A stretch of 64,000 nt of DNA from Alkalihalobacillus sp. LMS6 (GTDB lineage Bacteria > Bacillota > Bacilli > Bacillales > Bacillaceae_D): assembly GCF_024362765.1 (NCBI RefSeq), contig NZ_CP093302.1, positions 2,479,564-2,543,563 of the forward strand. Reading direction: 5' to 3'. The notes under the pieces were generated by a model, which was given only the letters and a program-made list of their open reading frames with translations, had not been told where the DNA came from and searched no databases. Positions 51,243 to 60,183 of the stretch are shown here, one piece after another. Made by a program: the position numbers and the translations under genes. Position 1 is the stretch's first letter; every line of letters begins with the position of its first letter.

Positions 51243-53447
51243 CTAAGATTCAATTAGTCCTACACCTTTCCAAATACCCGGTGTACCCGAAGCTGTACAT
51301 AACCATTTTTCATAACCGCCAGAGATTGGATTGCTGTTGAAAACTATCTCTCCCCTATAGTGATAGCCTGAAGTTGGAGGTCCTGATGCAGCACTTCTGG
51401 GTAAACGGTTGAACAATCGCCACGGTTGATTTCTGTACTTAAATTGGACATCGTATTCTCCATCAATTACTCCAAATTCAAGCCCTTGTATTCTTGTTTT
51501 TAAATAAGTTTCATTTTCTTCTGACTTGACAATGCCTCTTAACCTTACGTTTCTCGACCTTGTTTCTTGTGTGGCTGAACCCCCCACCTCAAAAGGATGC
51601 ATAGGAGAACCGTCATTTTGAATGTGAAAATTTAAGTCTACATCGTTAACACGGAGAAGTCTTAAAGGTGTTGAATCAGCTAGGTTAGTTGTTTTCTTTC
51701 GATTTGGGTTAACTATTTCAATGTCCCCTAACACGTTTGAACAATTGACGAAATCAATTGCATTTGTTTCTGCATTTTTTGAAATAACATTGGAAATAGA
51801 TAAAGAACTCAAAGCGCTAAAAACAATTTTTTTCGCATTTATATCTTTACCAATAAGCTCCCTAATTGGTAAGTCGGTCGCGTTACCTACCCAATCTGAT
51901 ATCCCAATAACATTAAGATACTCTCCTTCGAGATCTGTGATTGTTACGTCTGAGAAATTACGAACTCTAAACTCCTCGATAGCTTTTACTTTAGTCACCC
52001 GAACACCCTTACAATTGCGGATGTAGCCACTATACAATGCTTCATTTGCGGAATCGACATTTGAAATATCTACATCAAAGGAGCCAAACAATCTATTGGT
52101 ATCCCAATCAGAAACACCTAATGCGTTGACTTCAAAAGCCACATTATTACTCCTGGACATCACATTGTTTATTTTTATTTTTTTAGATGCTAAATAGGTC
52201 CATCCTATTCCAGGTCTATTCTCTATAGCAGAATCAACTTGAAAGGCTGCTTTTTTGTTCTCTGTATAGATATTTTCCACAGTAATGTCAACGGCTCCAC
52301 AAATCCTCACTCCATTAGCCTGACCTCCAACCGAGTAAATGTTCTTAGCCCGAGCGTGATTGTTGTTTCTCGTATCCAAATCAGGAGAGCAAAATGGCGG
52401 TCGTCCGTTGTTATATACAAAAGGGTTATCAGGGTTATCAATGTCATAGTAAGTGACGAAGGCTAACGTATCATCTTTACAGTTTATTCCGGATATATCT
52501 TCAGCAATCAACTCGCCCCTGCATGCATTAAAGTGTACGCCATCAGCCCAAGTATCTACTAACGTAATTCCCTTAACTTTTACATCGGTTACACCGTGAA
52601 AAATAAATCCACCTTGTGGAGTGTTCTTTGCATAACCGTTGACTACTTCTATACCTTTCACCGCAAGCGATTCTCTGTAATCACCATCTACTCTTAATCC
52701 GTAACCTTGTGATCTGCGCGAAGGGTAATCTTTCCAAAATATTTTAGGATTAATAAATTGCAAATTAGTTGAGCCCTCCCCTACAAATATCCCATTCGCT
52801 TGATCAGATTCACCCTCACCGCTATTATTGAGATTATCCATGTAAAGTACGGCTCCGGCAGAAAAATAAACTTCTATATTGTGCACGTTTATTAATTCTA
52901 ACCCGCCTTTCCGAACCCCTCTCCCGATTCTAAACCAGCCATCAGGAAAATAGATGAATCCTATTTCTTTATCAACTGCATGACTGACCGCTCTTTTTAT
53001 TGCTTCGTAGTCATCAGCCAGACCGTCCCCTTTAGCACCGAACCACTTAACATTTACCCCGCGATCTTCAAATTCTCGTTGAGTAGCTTCAGATAATCCA
53101 GCACCAACAGCAAGCATCGATGCACGGTTACCAAGATTAGCGGCTGTTTGTGCCAACTGCGCGGTAGTCTCTGCGTAATCCTTATCGAGCCTAGCCGGTA
53201 ATGTCTCCGCCACTTCTCCGGTAACTCCGTTCACCCTACCCGCTTGTGTCTCCGCCGGCTGGTCGCCCTCTTTCAGCGCTTCGTTCAATTGCTTCGCGGT
53301 CACATCCGATTTATGAGTCGAGAGGTCTGCGCTTTCTTTCGCTTCTTTACTCCGTTTGTCTGATTCCGTTGATAGTTCGTGAATGTCGTCAATGTATTCG
53401 AGTCTCTGCGCCACTTGGCGATTAATAGGCGTATTAATTTGCGCCAT
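51243..53447 (-). CDS. Tail spike with right-handed beta-helix (pectate-lyase-3 type)
   Basis: 734 aa. N-terminal alpha-helical, coiled-coil adaptor (about 1-130), then GVNVKWFGAKGDGLADDYEAIKRAV, the entry motif of pectate-lyase-3 beta-helices, and a long beta-helix (about 130-600) with many ING/NVxx turns, ending in a small C-terminal domain that includes W and aromatic residues (about 690-734). Likely binds or degrades a cell-wall polysaccharide. Markedly more A/T-rich from about residue 110 on, which suggests domain swapping. Confidence 0.83.
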   Translation of the reverse strand: MAQINTPINRQVAQRLEYIDDIHELSTESDKRSKEAKESADLSTHKSDVTAKQLNEALKEGDQPAETQAGRVNGVTGEVAETLPARLDKDYAETTAQLAQTAANLGNRASMLAVGAGLSEATQREFEDRGVNVKWFGAKGDGLADDYEAIKRAVSHAVDKEIGFIYFPDGWFRIGRGVRKGGLELINVHNIEVYFSAGAVLYMDNLNNSGEGESDQANGIFVGEGSTNLQFINPKIFWKDYPSRRSQGYGLRVDGDYRESLAVKGIEVVNGYAKNTPQGGFIFHGVTDVKVKGITLVDTWADGVHFNACRGELIAEDISGINCKDDTLAFVTYYDIDNPDNPFVYNNGRPPFCSPDLDTRNNNHARAKNIYSVGGQANGVRICGAVDITVENIYTENKKAAFQVDSAIENRPGIGWTYLASKKIKINNVMSRSNNVAFEVNALGVSDWDTNRLFGSFDVDISNVDSANEALYSGYIRNCKGVRVTKVKAIEEFRVRNFSDVTITDLEGEYLNVIGISDWVGNATDLPIRELIGKDINAKKIVFSALSSLSISNVISKNAETNAIDFVNCSNVLGDIEIVNPNRKKTTNLADSTPLRLLRVNDVDLNFHIQNDGSPMHPFEVGGSATQETRSRNVRLRGIVKSEENETYLKTRIQGLEFGVIDGEYDVQFKYRNQPWRLFNRLPRSAASGPPTSGYHYRGEIVFNSNPISGGYEKWLCTASGTPGIWKGVGLIES

Positions 53448-53479
53448 ATAACGTCTCCTTTACTGCGTATTTTTACGTT

Positions 53480-54361
53480 TTAAAAGTACAAAAAACGGAA
53501 GTCGAATTTAATCTCGAAGCTCCCGCTCGTCCCCGTAATTCTTATATCGTTCCTGCCCGGCGCGAAACGTAAATCCACCCAATTCGTGCGCTCCGTGACA
53601 GGCAGACCGTTTACCCGCGCGAACACGGTATCAATGGTTAACGTATCTCCCGCGCCAGTCGTTCCGCTGTAACGCCACACGTCTCCAGTCGTCCGATTTT
53701 CGATCGTAAGTCCGTTTGACGCGCCAGTATAATAAATACGGTAGATCGGCGCATTGTTAGGATCAAGCGGTACGTCACCGAGGTTATAAATCGCAAACGA
53801 ACGTATGGTGTGGGTATACGAGAAGTCTTCGTACAACGGTATGTTGTCAGCGAATGACCAATCGTAGTCAAACGTCTGAGGATCGTCTAGGGCGCCAATA
53901 GATTCCGCAAAACCGGACGCAATCGTAAACGTAATTGTAAACTCCGCGGTGGGACCGGATTGCGTTGGAGTAAATGCTTCGTCAACCGTAACCCGCCACT
54001 GTCTCGTAGGCATCGCGTCTTGTACGACGTAAAACTCCGCGTCTTTATAGAGCGCCTTATACAGCTCCTTTTCCGCGAGGGTATAGTCGACTTCGTTAAG
54101 CGCGAAAAGCTCGCATACACATCGTATCTTTCGCTCGTTTAAGTCCCGACCCGTTACGGTAGCGCCCGGCTTTCCTTGTATAACACGTCTATATACGGTG
54201 GGGTTCGGCGATTCTACGCTAAAACTACGAACCAACGTAAAAAGGTCGGACGCCATATTAAGCACCGACCCATCATCGTATTTAATCGTGAAATTATCTT
54301 TCGTAGCCGGCACTTTGAGACGCTTGTAGACCGGCGCGAATATATCGTACTTGTATTCCAT
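53480..54361 (-). CDS. Distal tail protein (Dit, siphophage tail family)
   Basis: 293 aa from the ATG at 54361 (GGAGGG 6 nt away); nine further codons upstream overlap the tape-measure gene and lack an RBS. N-terminal ring domain and C-terminal galectin-like domain, with YDIFAPVYKRLKVPATKD start and SFEIKFDFRFLYF end typical of Sipho_tail proteins. It forms the hub joining tail tube and tip. Confidence 0.85.
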   Translation of the reverse strand: MEYKYDIFAPVYKRLKVPATKDNFTIKYDDGSVLNMASDLFTLVRSFSVESPNPTVYRRVIQGKPGATVTGRDLNERKIRCVCELFALNEVDYTLAEKELYKALYKDAEFYVVQDAMPTRQWRVTVDEAFTPTQSGPTAEFTITFTIASGFAESIGALDDPQTFDYDWSFADNIPLYEDFSYTHTIRSFAIYNLGDVPLDPNNAPIYRIYYTGASNGLTIENRTTGDVWRYSGTTGAGDTLTIDTVFARVNGLPVTERTNWVDLRFAPGRNDIRITGTSGSFEIKFDFRFLYF

Positions 54362-54375
54362 ATGTGCCCTCCTTC

Positions 54376-56775
54376 CTACGGCGTCCATCGGTTGAGTCGG
54401 TCGACGCCCTTCGCTTGGAACTCGCTGACGAACGGCTCTAGCTGACGTCCAAGCTTACGCATATTAACGTTACCATCCCCGTCCGCCTCTTTTATAGCGC
54501 GCTCGATTCCGCCGAGTAAACCGACCATCTGCGCAAAGTAAGGCGAGTTGTCCGGTTGTGAGCCTCCGGTCTGACCCGCTTGAATCATGCGGTGAAGGTT
54601 CGCTTGCTGTGATTCCGTAAGGACCGTTTCGTTACGGAGCAAACGGACGTCTACCTCGTTAAATAATGCCGACCGTTCAAGTGATGCGCGGAAACGTTGC
54701 GTCACGTCCTCCTCCGCTTGCCCGCCGCTGTGCAGCATGTTAACAGGCGTAAACTGTCCGTAAGCGCCCGCACCTCGTTCGACCGGTCCGCCTTGGTGAC
54801 GCTGGAAACGCTTCATGCCGGAAACATCCGTAGATCGACCAGCGTTAGGTGAGTTCGTTTCTTTAAACGTGACTAGCTTCGTTACAGGACGCCTAGCCTT
54901 TTCGTCGAGAGCCGCGATGGTTCCGTTATCCGTTACATTAACGTTTTTGCTAACGTCTTTACCGAGTTCCGCCGTTTGCTCGCGAGCTTTACCGGTTCCC
55001 TCTTCTATCTTCGCGTTAGTTCCGGCTTGAGCCGAAGTCTTACGGTCAATAGCGGAGGTGCCTTCGCGGTATGCGGCGTTAACTTGGTCGAGCTCGGCGG
55101 CTTCCGCATTTACGCGTTCGTTAACTTCGAGCTGTACGCCGGAAATACCTTGTAGCTCATTTTTGGCACGCTCATATTCCGCGATGTTCGCTTGGCGGCG
55201 GTTTATCTCCTCTTGCACCTCTTGATTGAGCCCACCTTGCTCGCCTACTAAGGTTTGCAACTCAGCGACCTGCTCTTTTTCTTTGCCTATCGCTTCATCG
55301 AGTAATCCAATTCCATCCTCACGGGTTCCGTTAAGACCTACTTCGGATAAAATAACCTCTGCCAACGCAGCATCTACTTCATCGATCTGTGCTAGCTGTA
55401 GCTCCACCGCTTCTAGTTGTCCTTGCTTTTCGAGCATGATGTTGTGTTCTTCCGCTTTGTTGTCTAGTAGTTTTTGCTTCGTGTCTTCTAAACCATTTAG
55501 GTGCCCTTCGAGTCTAAGCTTGGCAATTCCGTCGTTCTCTGCATCAGCTATACCAATTTGTTTCTTCGTTTCAAGTATTTCCGCATCAACACTCGCAATT
55601 AGTTCGGTAGTCTCAACGACTTTTTCCTGATGTCCGGCAATCTCTTCGGTTAACGTTTTACGCGTCTCCAAATTCTCCGCGTAATTTGCCTCGGCAATAA
55701 TTCGCTGGTTTTCGAGCTCAAGGCGAATCGCCTCACGTTGTTGTTCGTTATACTCGCGAAGATGATCGGTACCACCTAATATCGCGTTGCCGTGCTCGGT
55801 AACACTTGCCGACGCGTCCGGCAGAACGCCGATTAACTCGTTATTTAAGCCGACCATCTCGTTAAGCTCTGCGTTAGAAAGTCCGGACTTCTCCGCGAGC
55901 TGGTCCTGCTCATTGCGTAAAGCTTCGATACGACTCGGGTCAATCTCGTTAGCTATCCGCGTGTTGTAGTCCATAAATAAGCCGAGCTCATCGTTTGATA
56001 GACGGGTCTTTTGCGCAAGCTCATCGTAGCGATCAAGTTGTCCTCGCAGTGACGCTTCTGACTCGATCATGGCGTTAGCATTTTCGAGACTTACTTCCGT
56101 CATTTTATCAGCTTCCATAACATACGCCGCGATCGCTCCCCCTAGCAGGGACAGTCCTATAATTAACCAACCCCCCGGACCCATAGCTGCGAATAAACCG
56201 CGAACTGCGCCCCCTAGTTTTATAATTGTCGTTGTAGCGAGCGCGATCCCCGAACTAACAGCGGCGAAATTTAACGCCATACTCACTAATTGCGGATCTA
56301 ATTCGCCAAAATTTCGAACCATATCCGTCGCGCCGTCGATTACTTCCCGAACCGCGGGCAGATACTCTTGCCCTATCGAAATACCAACGTCCGAAAGAGC
56401 GGACTTAAGCGCGTCAAACGCCCCTAACACCGTGTCATTTTGCGTGTCTGCCATTTGTTGCGCTGCGCCCTCGGCATTACGTAGACCGTCCGCATATTCA
56501 GCGAGGCTGTCTTCGCCTTGTTCGAGCAACGCGATAAATCCTGACGCGGCTTCTCGTCCAACTAATTGCGCCACGGTTTGCGTCTTTTGTGCTTCCGTCA
56601 TGCCGTCAAGCTTCTCGTTTATGTGACCGATTAATTCCGGTAGAGGTTTCATAGCGCCGTCGGCGGTCGTAACTTCGATGCCGAGATCTTCCATAGCTTT
56701 CGTTGTCTGACCGGTGGGATTGGCGAGAGAAAGTAACGCCGCACGAAGCGCGGTGCCTGCTCGTCCGCCTTGTAT
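54376..56775 (-). CDS. Tape measure protein, 3' exon (exon 2)
   Basis: 799 codons after the intron. The first visible ATG-led frame starts at 56694, but the sequence IQGGRAGTALRAALLSLANPTGQTTKA lies upstream and is conserved tape-measure sequence. It holds membrane-like segments (about exon residues 150-215), a long coiled coil (about 270-560) and a glycine-rich region near the end. Joined to exon 1, the gene is 1,018 codons, which sets a long tail. The end overlaps the Dit start region. Confidence 0.9.
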   Translation of the reverse strand: MQGGRAGTALRAALLSLANPTGQTTKAMEDLGIEVTTADGAMKPLPELIGHINEKLDGMTEAQKTQTVAQLVGREAASGFIALLEQGEDSLAEYADGLRNAEGAAQQMADTQNDTVLGAFDALKSALSDVGISIGQEYLPAVREVIDGATDMVRNFGELDPQLVSMALNFAAVSSGIALATTTIIKLGGAVRGLFAAMGPGGWLIIGLSLLGGAIAAYVMEADKMTEVSLENANAMIESEASLRGQLDRYDELAQKTRLSNDELGLFMDYNTRIANEIDPSRIEALRNEQDQLAEKSGLSNAELNEMVGLNNELIGVLPDASASVTEHGNAILGGTDHLREYNEQQREAIRLELENQRIIAEANYAENLETRKTLTEEIAGHQEKVVETTELIASVDAEILETKKQIGIADAENDGIAKLRLEGHLNGLEDTKQKLLDNKAEEHNIMLEKQGQLEAVELQLAQIDEVDAALAEVILSEVGLNGTREDGIGLLDEAIGKEKEQVAELQTLVGEQGGLNQEVQEEINRRQANIAEYERAKNELQGISGVQLEVNERVNAEAAELDQVNAAYREGTSAIDRKTSAQAGTNAKIEEGTGKAREQTAELGKDVSKNVNVTDNGTIAALDEKARRPVTKLVTFKETNSPNAGRSTDVSGMKRFQRHQGGPVERGAGAYGQFTPVNMLHSGGQAEEDVTQRFRASLERSALFNEVDVRLLRNETVLTESQQANLHRMIQAGQTGGSQPDNSPYFAQMVGLLGGIERAIKEADGDGNVNMRKLGRQLEPFVSEFQAKGVDRLNRWTP

Positions 56776-57840
56776 CAGGTATGTTATCGTAAAGGTTTTT
56801 TATCCTCTACTTCCGGGGCTTTCGCCCATTGGTTATTGACCGGTCTTTTCCGGTCCGGCTCAGCGTACATTTTCGTCTACATGAGACGTTGGAGACTCTT
56901 GGGAAGGTTTTCGCTATCATATCGCTCACTTCCTACGCGTTACAAGGACGTGTGATCCACGCCCTCACGGTATTAGCATATGTCCACTATTTTATGTTGT
57001 AAATCAGTAGGAACCTCAATCCAATTATGAGATTCTTGTTTACTGTGACAACTTCTACATAAAGTAATTAAATTATCATGGTCATTAGCTTTGTCCATGT
57101 CATCAAAAAAGCGCCACGGTATAATGTGATGTACGTCATGCCTACGTTCAAGTTGCCTCGAACCACATTCTGCACAAACATAACCGTCGCGCTCTCTTAT
57201 TTCTTCTGCTATTTGTGCCCAATTAACTCCTCTATGCGGGTCTGCTCCGCCTCGCCATGTAGGACTGTTTTCGCCTGATCTATTCTCCGACAACCAATAC
57301 GCATAACATTCACTTCCACAAAACACTCTTTCTCTCACAGCGCTAGGTTGTCTTTCCACATCTTCTTTACATACCTCACAAGGAATATTCACTTTAGACC
57401 ACTTATAACTGTATTTTCCTTTATTGTAGGATATATAAGCCTGCCTGCATTTTACAGAGCAGAAGTGTTTGTGTTTCCCTTTTTTCATTTCGTTAGGGGC
57501 TCTCTCAAAGGTTTCTCCGCAGTGATCGCAGGCACAGTTAACCACTTTTCTCTGAGAAACACCTCTACATGTGTGCGAACAGTATTTACGATCAGAATGC
57601 TTACTTTCAAAAACATTAGAACATATTACACACGTAAATGGTTTATAGTATGATCTGGTTTTACATTCTTGCGAGCAGAATTTCTTTAATTTATATTTGG
57701 ACTCAAATTCAGTAGAACATTGTTGACATTGTTTTAACATAATATGCCCTCCTAGACAAATAAAAGAAGCGGACACTTAGCCTCCACCGTTTTTCCCCAA
57801 TTCTTCGAAGTAGATCGCTCTACTAAGCGGCAATAAGATT
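56776..57840 (-). ncRNA. Group I intron in the tape-measure gene
   Basis: 1,065 nt. The 5' exon ends in ...GCCGGU and the intron ends in G (ACAUACCUG), as group I introns do; exact removal gives ...SDAG-IQGGRAG in frame. P1 can be drawn: exon CGGU and intron AAU pair with AUU-GCCG across a CUU loop, putting a U.G pair at the splice site. A GUAGA-GCGA-UCUAC hairpin (P2, GNRA loop), an AAUUGGGGAAA-type P4 segment, a GGGC-GAAA-GCCC hairpin, a GACCGG/CCGGUC hairpin and CGUCU/AGACG (P8-like) follow. P3 and P7 were not resolved. Confidence 0.85.
56973..57740 (-). CDS. HNH homing endonuclease of the group I intron
   Basis: 255 aa from the ATG at 57740, preceded by AGGAGGG. Four zinc-ribbon-like units (CxxC...CxxxC: CQQC/CSQEC, CVIC/CSHTC, CDHC/CSVKC, CEVC/CGSEC) make up the first 165 residues and probably read DNA. 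The HNH domain follows (about 190-250): YVCAECG, HDVHHIIPW and NLITLCRSCH, with all catalytic and zinc residues in place. It lies wholly inside the intron. Stops flank it in frame, so it is not an intein. Confidence 0.92.
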   Translation of the reverse strand: MLKQCQQCSTEFESKYKLKKFCSQECKTRSYYKPFTCVICSNVFESKHSDRKYCSHTCRGVSQRKVVNCACDHCGETFERAPNEMKKGKHKHFCSVKCRQAYISYNKGKYSYKWSKVNIPCEVCKEDVERQPSAVRERVFCGSECYAYWLSENRSGENSPTWRGGADPHRGVNWAQIAEEIRERDGYVCAECGSRQLERRHDVHHIIPWRFFDDMDKANDHDNLITLCRSCHSKQESHNWIEVPTDLQHKIVDIC

Positions 57841-58497
57841 ACCGGCATCCGACATTTTCGCTATAGCTGTTGCTGTATCCTCGATATCTAAACCTAATGC
57901 CGCCGCTACCGGAGCGACGAATTTCATCGCGTGACCCAACTGAGGTAGGTCCGTATTTGCGCTCGTCATCGTTTCTACGAGTACGTCAACGGCTCTTCCC
58001 GTCTCATCTGCGGACAATCCGAATCCCGTCATAATATTCGATACGATATCCGCGGAACTACCTAAGTCTAATTGCGCCGCGCTTGCGAGGTTTAATACGC
58101 CCGGCATTGACGAAATTATTTGATTTGTGTCGAATCCTGCCATCGCGAGGTAGCTCATGCCCTCCGCTGCTTGTTGCGTTGTAAATCGTGTCGACCGCCC
58201 GAGCGATCTCGCGGTATCTTCAAGCGCCGCGAATTCTCCGTCAGTAGCGCCCGTTATCCCTTTAACTCGCGCCATCCCCTGTTCAAAGTTTGCCGCCATC
58301 GCTACGGACGTCCCGATCGTTGCCGTTACACCCGCAAAAGCCGCACCGGATATTTTCTGTATCGTACTTATCGACGCCGACGCTTCCTGCGCTTTTGCCG
58401 ACATTTGGTCCATGTCCTGTTTCGCCGCTTCTGCTCCGCGTCTGAAATCATCGTTCTCTAGTCGAAGCCTTGCGACAATATCGCCTGCATTCGCCAT
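57841..58497 (-). CDS. Tape measure protein, 5' exon (exon 1)
   Basis: 219 codons, from MANAGDIVARL to ...IAKMSDAG. RBS AAGGAGGA. Without splicing, translation would run into the intron and add five residues (NLIAA) before a stop. The segment holds the TP901-type tape-measure domain (about 60-219, FEQGMARVKGITGATDGEFAAL and TTQQAAEGMSYLAMAGF). It continues in exon 2 at 56775. Confidence 0.93.
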
Positions 58498-58512
58498 TTT
58501 CGTCCTCCTTCC

Positions 58513-58866
58513 TTACATAATTGACGCGAGAATATTACGCGCTTCCTCGAACTTTTCGCGATCGAATGTCGCTTGAGTCCGTACGCCTGCTTCTCGCATT
58601 AAATTCCGTCTATATTCCGCACTATCTTCGTCTCCTAGCGCTCGATTGTTCGTTGACAAAAACGACTGTTCCGTTTGTAAACGATCAATAGCCCGAAGTC
58701 TGCGCTTGGTGGCGAGAATTTCGGGAAGGTCAACGAAGTAGTATTCGTTTTCAATTTCGTATTGCGTCACGCCTAGAATAAGCGCGGATTCTATTAACCA
58801 TTGCTCAACGGTGAAGTCGCCTGCTCCGGTACTGGATTCGTCTTCTCCGGCAACAGGCTCTTCACG
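58513..58866 (-). CDS. Tail assembly chaperone, frameshifted extension (gpT part of gpGT)
   Basis: The reading frame entered by a -1 shift. It has its own possible GTG start at 58770, but the frame is open back to the slippery site and the joined product has about 230 residues. It is helical and charged (EQWLIESALILGVTQYEIENEYYF...), the usual look of the T domain that recruits the tape measure in siphophages. The tape-measure gene follows 15 nt later. Confidence 0.82.
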   Translation of the reverse strand, partial: REEPVAGEDESSTGAGDFTVEQWLIESALILGVTQYEIENEYYFVDLPEILATKRRLRAIDRLQTEQSFLSTNNRALGDEDSAEYRRNLMREAGVRTQATFDREKFEEARNILASIM

Positions 58867-59204
58867 TTTTTTAACGTGCTTTGAAAATCGTTAGCCTTGA
58901 CCGTTGCAACTAAGTAATCAATAACCTCGTTTACGCCCGCGTGTTCGTCGAGATACTCGCGATCTATCTCGCTTAACACGGCTACGACGTCGTATAGCTC
59001 GTTGAGGTTATGATGAAAAATCACCAACGCCGTTTGATAGAAATCTTCTTGCGGCGTCAACATTAACGAAAAGATGTTACCTGGTAGATTCTGAACGTAG
59101 TCCTGCATTTTTTTGTACTTCTTATAAGTCAGTTTCTGCGCGTCCACCCGTTTATCGCCGAGCGTTAGAGTAGTTTTCTTTTGTAGCAGAGCCTTAAAGT
59201 CCAT
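58794..59204 (-). CDS. Tail assembly chaperone gpG
   Basis: 136 aa, mainly helical, acidic tail. RBS AAGGAGGG. Located between major tail protein and tape-measure gene, the invariable site of the chaperone pair. Carries the slippery heptamer A AAA AAC at codon 113 (see separate feature). Confidence 0.85.
   Translation of the reverse strand: MDFKALLQKKTTLTLGDKRVDAQKLTYKKYKKMQDYVQNLPGNIFSLMLTPQEDFYQTALVIFHHNLNELYDVVAVLSEIDREYLDEHAGVNEVIDYLVATVKANDFQSTLKNVKSLLPEKTNPVPEQATSPLSNG
58866..58872 (-). promoter_or_regulatory. -1 programmed frameshift site (A AAA AAC)
   Basis: On the minus strand the heptamer A AAA AAC is in the correct zero frame of the gpG gene (AAA, AAC codons). A -1 slip enters the frame CGT GAA GAG ... 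that runs without a stop to 58513. This is the classical arrangement for gpG/gpGT. Confidence 0.88.
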
Positions 59205-59232
59205 CGTCTTCCCTCCTTAAAAAAGCAAGGGC

Positions 59233-59790
59233 TTATTCGCCCCCGCCACTTCCTGCGTCTTCAATTGATACATCGCCAAATTTAACTAACGTCCCGCCCT
59301 GTTCAGCGTCAACAAACGCCATAAACGTAATGTTAGCGATACGTTCGTTCTCACTGTCGTAGGTGTACTCGATGTTAGCCATCGCGCCTGCAAGCGGTAT
59401 CGTAACGTAGTCATTCGGCGTTGTATTCGGATCGATTGGCTTAATTACGAGAGACTTGGCGTTTGCCAGTAAGTCATAACCCGCGAGTCCGGACACCGTT
59501 AGCAACTTCTTATCTCCGACTTCCTTGTACGTGCTGTTTGGCATAACCGTACTTAGCTTCTTGAGATCATTTAACGCGAAAGGTACGGTCACTTGCGCAG
59601 TTAATCCGTTAACAATCGACTTAACCGGCGTATTAGCGTACTGATCGACCGTCACGTCTTTTTGCGTATAGGCTAGTTGTAGATTGACACCACCCTTTGT
59701 AATGCCGAAATTAACGAGGTCTGACCCTTCCCCGTAGTCTACCGTAGCTGCGCCAATAGGCACGTTAATGCCTCGCTGATTGTCTGCCAT
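59233..59790 (-). CDS. Major tail tube protein
   Basis: 185 aa, beta-rich. N-terminal NVPIGAATVDYGEGSD, VTVPFALNDL and a C-terminal Gly-rich tail. Position just before the tail chaperones supports the tail tube role. It stacks as hexamers around the tape measure. Confidence 0.82.
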   Translation of the reverse strand: MADNQRGINVPIGAATVDYGEGSDLVNFGITKGGVNLQLAYTQKDVTVDQYANTPVKSIVNGLTAQVTVPFALNDLKKLSTVMPNSTYKEVGDKKLLTVSGLAGYDLLANAKSLVIKPIDPNTTPNDYVTIPLAGAMANIEYTYDSENERIANITFMAFVDAEQGGTLVKFGDVSIEDAGSGGGE

Positions 59791-60183
59791 TTATAAAACT
59801 CCTCCTCGGATAATCGTATTGAAATTCATTGAGTAAATCGGCTGGTTGTTGTCATCCGCGCCAATATAAAAAGGCGCCGAGCCCACCGGTCGAATAATCG
59901 ATAGTGAGTCAGCGCCAACCTGTACGTCTCTTCTATTTTGTAATGCGCTAAATATTTGATAAGCCCGCGCCTCTGCTTCGGGATCACCGTAAGGTTCACC
60001 GCGCACTAATATCTGAAACGATGGCTCTCGCTTGCCCGTCCACTCATCGTAAGTCCCGCCGGGGTGAATCGTTACTGAAGCGCAACTCGCCAGCACGTGC
60101 TCGCCCGTAGGCGGTAATTTATTCGCGTAATACTGACCGGGTACTTCCGCTCGGATAAACGTTATTAAGTCCATCACACGCAT
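59791..60183 (-). CDS. Tail completion / minor capsid 3-like protein
   Basis: 130 aa. Start overlaps the upstream gene at the stop codon. CASVTIHPGGTYDEWTGKREPSFQILVRGEP is reminiscent of phage minor capsid protein 3 / tail terminator proteins. Its place just before the tail tube gene fits a tail terminator at the head-tail joint. Confidence 0.7.
   Translation of the reverse strand: MRVMDLITFIRAEVPGQYYANKLPPTGEHVLASCASVTIHPGGTYDEWTGKREPSFQILVRGEPYGDPEAEARAYQIFSALQNRRDVQVGADSLSIIRPVGSAPFYIGADDNNQPIYSMNFNTIIRGGVL

Noticed and set aside
54376-56694. ATG-led 772-codon frame as an independent tape-measure gene
   Set aside because: The conserved tape-measure sequence continues upstream of this ATG to 56775, and there is no Shine-Dalgarno at 56694. 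It is exon 2 of a split gene.
56695-57822. Inserted HNH as an intein or group II intron
   Set aside because: Stops in frame flank the HNH gene, so an intein is excluded. Boundaries lack the GUGYG start and AY end of group II introns.
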